A stretch of DNA of 64,000 nt from Microthyrium microscopicum (Eukaryota; Ascomycota; Dothideomycetes; Microthyriales; Microthyriaceae): positions 4,172,282-4,236,281 of the forward strand of contig MU004230.1 of NCBI GenBank assembly GCA_010405405.1. Reading direction: 5' to 3'. Made by a program: the position numbers and the translations under genes. The first letter of the stretch is position 1, and every line of letters starts with the position of its first letter. Below are positions 61,417 through 64,000 of the stretch, in pieces. The notes beneath the pieces were generated by a model. It had not been told where the DNA came from. It searched no databases and was given only the letters and a program-made list of their open reading frames with translations.

Positions 61417-62832
61417 CTACTCTGTCTTCTTGGTGTACCTATCAAGTGTTAGAACATGATTGAATTCCTGGTCTGTTGGAACGACTTACTTCTTCACTAC
61501 ACGCTCAATCGCATCGAGGCCCTTGGCCAAGATATCCATCTTTGGTCCATAGGACAGACGAACGAAATCTACCTACTGTCAGTATAGCCCTAGAAGTTCT
61601 TCGATGGGATAACTTACGATGGCAAGGAGAGTCGAAAAGATCACGACGCTTGGCCGGATTCAAGTCAAAGAAGATACCAGGAACGACAATGACCTTCTCA
61701 TCCAAGCAAGCAGAGAAGAAATTCAGACCATCATTAATGGCATCTGGAAGTCCTCTCAAATCCAACCACAAGTAGAACGTGCTATTCGGCACCCGCTTAT
61801 CAGGGATATCAAAGCCCATCTCGCGCAGTCTCTTGATCACAAAGTCGCGCTTCATCTTGAAATGCTTCTGCAGCGCAACCATCTCATCCTTGACCAAGTT
61901 AGGTTCCAACATGGGCACAGCAGCTTCCTGCATAGCCACATTGGTGCCGCCATCCAGGTAACTACCACAGCTACCGATAGCCTTGATATACTCCTTTGGT
62001 CCCACAATCCAGCACACACGCCACCCCGGCAAACGGAACCGCTTCGTCAACCCATCAATGATAAGTATATCATCCTCATTAACGTCCTCAATATTTGTAG
62101 CCGCGCTGATCACGCCGCCATCGCAATCAGACGTGTAGTTGTAACCCCCATAAAACTCATCCATGATGAGCGTCGCGCGGTTCCGGCAGATGTTTTGGAT
62201 CTCGGCCAACTCGTCTTCGGTCATAACTTGGCCAGTTGGATTGCGAGGGTTCGATGTGAGGATGACGGAGGAGCCGCGCTGGATTTCCTCTTCGATTTTC
62301 TGTGGGTGGATGTGGTAGTTGTCTTCGGAGGAGAGGACGACGGGGATGGTGGCGAAGCCTTTGAAGAGCGTGAGCATCTCGTTGTAGGCGGTGTAGTCGG
62401 GGATGAAGAAACTGAGGAAACAGGTTCCTATGACGGCGGCGATGCGGATTAGGCCGGCTCGGCCGCCTGGGACGATGGCTGGGTGGTGTTAGCTGGGGAA
62501 GATACGAATGATGGGATGGTTCGAAGGAACTTGCCGACGTTTTCCCAGGTGTATTGGCTGTCTTTGCCCTTGCGGTGATGCTCGTTGTAGAGTCTGGCGA
62601 CGGCTGCTCGTAGACTCTTAATGCCGGCAGTTGGGCCATACTCGCGACCTTCCATTGTGATTGGGATAGATGTTGGGCGCTTGAAGCAGCCTGGAATATC
62701 GTCTTCGGCTTCTGGAGCTCCTTGTCCCAGATTGGCCCATGAACTCGGGTCGTCCATATATCCTCGCTCAAAAGCTCGCTCGGAACACCAGACGACTCCA
62801 GTGGAGCCTCTGGTAGGGTCCTGAAGAGCCAT
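61417..62832 (-). CDS. PLP-dependent class I/II aminotransferase (ACC-synthase/alanine-aminotransferase-like)
   Basis: Four exons (62832-62535, 62478-61618, 61568-61490, 61438-61417) sum to 1,260 bases and give 419 residues. Fold-type I PLP signatures are EYGPTAGIKSLRAAVARLY, IVPGGRAGLIRIAAVIG, TSNPRNPTGQVM (Asn/Pro cofactor site), LIMDEFYGGYNY (Asp/Tyr), the PLP lysine in DGLTKRFRLPGWRVCW, and HHFVRLSYGP near the end (Arg for the substrate carboxylate). The donor of the first intron is GC, not GT. The last exon has 22 bases (YTKKTE); an in-frame stop also follows directly if that intron is retained. The exact substrate cannot be read from the sequence. There is no ethylene or toxin pathway context nearby. 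Confidence 0.9.
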
Positions 62833-64000
62833 TAGTTCAGTCTCCTGTGGTAGAGGATTAGGACTGGTTTGAGCTCACCAGGCCGGCATGTGGCTTGTGT
62901 CCTTCATGACATTCTCGAAACTGCATATGAATAGCAGAGTTCTGCTCTGTAGGTTACAGTCAGATCAGCTTGGATATAGCACGTTCAGAATCATCCTACC
63001 ATTCACGGAAAAGCGGCGTGGAACAGACATCTTGAACCACTGAGTACTAAGATGTACTGCTTACGAGGCACTTGTTAGATGTGAAGAGGAGGGGCTGCGA
63101 TGTAAATCACAGCGACAGGACAAAGGCAGGAAGAAAAACCAGGAAGCAGGGCGGGTTATTAAATAAGGGTCTCGGGGTCGATCGATTTAGATCTGGTTTC
63201 AAGGCTTTCCCCAGTGACTGCTGCTTGCTCCTCAAGCTCCAACTTCGGATAGGCCCCCCAGAGCATAAAAGGGTCGAGCTACTTGCAAGTCTGCATCATC
63301 GCGCGGGCAAGCTGCAGCAACACACTTGCAACATGAAAGCTTGATTGGCTTGGATGGGAATAGTCTTCGTAAGAGGTAGGGAATGTCACTGAAATGCTTT
63401 TTTCTCTGCGTGGGCCTTTTGGCTGCCAGTGGACACCTTCATGTTGCTTATCACGGAAGCTGGTTTTGCAGCTCTCATCCGACCATCCAGGCGTCGCAAT
63501 GAGGGGTTGAATTCAAGGCCCAGGGTGATGGGACTATGACGTGGGGGCGATGTTTAAGGGTCTCGGGGAAGCGATGAAGATTGTTGGCAGTAAGATGCTC
63601 ATCTGAGATGGCATAGAGTATTGGATGGAAGTGACAGTTTGAGGTCGTAGAGCTGGAGATTGGGCACTATCTGTACGACTCTTTCAATACTCAGTAGTAG
63701 CTATCTTTAGTCCAAGCAAACAAACTACCAAGCTGAGCAAAGCTCGTCTTGGCTGTAGTCTTGCTACACATGGAGAGATATGCGGCCAAGGATTATCTCA
63801 GTTTCTCTAGAGTCATTATTTTACTGCAAGGCAGGCGGGGATAAATCAACACCCAAGACTACGGAGTCCTTGAAACGGGTCTGGACCCTTGTGGATGATC
63901 GCAAGCAACTTGCGCAATAGTCCCAAGGCGGAATAGCTTCTGATGCTTTTCTCAATGGAGATGGAAGGCTGGCTGACGCTGGGAGGCTGTTATGTGGCGC
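62833..64000. other. Upstream region of the aminotransferase gene to the window end
   Basis: About 1.2 kb lie between the aminotransferase ATG and the right edge. The first 200 bases look like leader sequence with possible leader introns. One plus-strand frame of 90 codons (63072-63344) has no motif. No repeat, RNA gene or partial gene at the right edge could be supported. Confidence 0.45.

Noticed and set aside
1-64000. Search for a secondary-metabolite cluster, CRISPR array, intact transposon or heterokaryon-incompatibility locus
   Set aside because: No polyketide or peptide synthetase, terpene cyclase beyond squalene epoxidase, transposase, integrase, reverse transcriptase, HET or NACHT signatures were seen. 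The aminotransferase and epoxidase are not accompanied by pathway partners.

Overview
This window is nuclear DNA from a filamentous ascomycete (Pezizomycotina). The genes are closely spaced on both strands. Most are split by introns of about 45-80 bases with GTAAGT/GTATGT-type donors, CTRAY-like branch sites and YAG acceptors. The proteins are fungal (Pds5/BimD, Sec3, Mrh4, Ceg1, Sec20, squalene epoxidase). Protein style suggests Leotiomycetes, but that is a guess. I see no rRNA, tRNA, CRISPR array or intact transposon. Exon joins were made by eye. For most genes I checked that the coding length is divisible by three and that the joined protein matches its family.

Layout, left to right. 1-9.4 kb: a PXB/PX/DUF3818 lipid-transport protein (Lec1/YPR097W type, cut by the left edge), an Ars2/Pir2-like zinc-finger protein, a TspO/MBR membrane protein and an unrecognised coiled-coil membrane protein. 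9.4-18 kb: sparse sequence around a glycine-rich RRM protein and a disordered 655-residue protein. 18.6-22.2 kb: inorganic pyrophosphatase, mitochondrial ribosomal protein mL53 and the SNARE Sec20. 23.8-29.1 kb: a small orphan gene and a 1,021-residue Est1/SMG6-like protein with an N-terminal zinc finger and a C-terminal PIN domain. 29.1-35.8 kb: the largest gene-poor stretch. 35.8-46.6 kb: squalene epoxidase, mRNA guanylyltransferase, Pds5 and the mitochondrial DEAD-box helicase Mrh4. 48.3-53.5 kb: a secreted Gly/Asn-rich protein, a ChaC-type glutathione cyclotransferase and FAN1 nuclease. 54.2-62.9 kb: exocyst Sec3, a Nopp140/SRP40-like nucleolar protein and a class I/II aminotransferase. 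The last 1.1 kb has no recognised gene.

The genes do not form a pathway cluster. They are mostly housekeeping genes, arranged as divergent pairs (Ars2/TspO, mL53/Sec20, Ceg1/Pds5, Sec3/Srp40) and convergent pairs (pyrophosphatase/mL53, ChaC/FAN1, squalene epoxidase/Ceg1). The most notable details are in gene structure: a 5-base internal microexon in the ChaC gene, an 11-base first coding exon in the Ars2 gene, a GC-AG intron in the aminotransferase gene, two in-frame starts in the pyrophosphatase gene that suggest cytosolic and mitochondrial forms, a KDEL tail on Sec20, and islands of shifted strand composition inside three genes.
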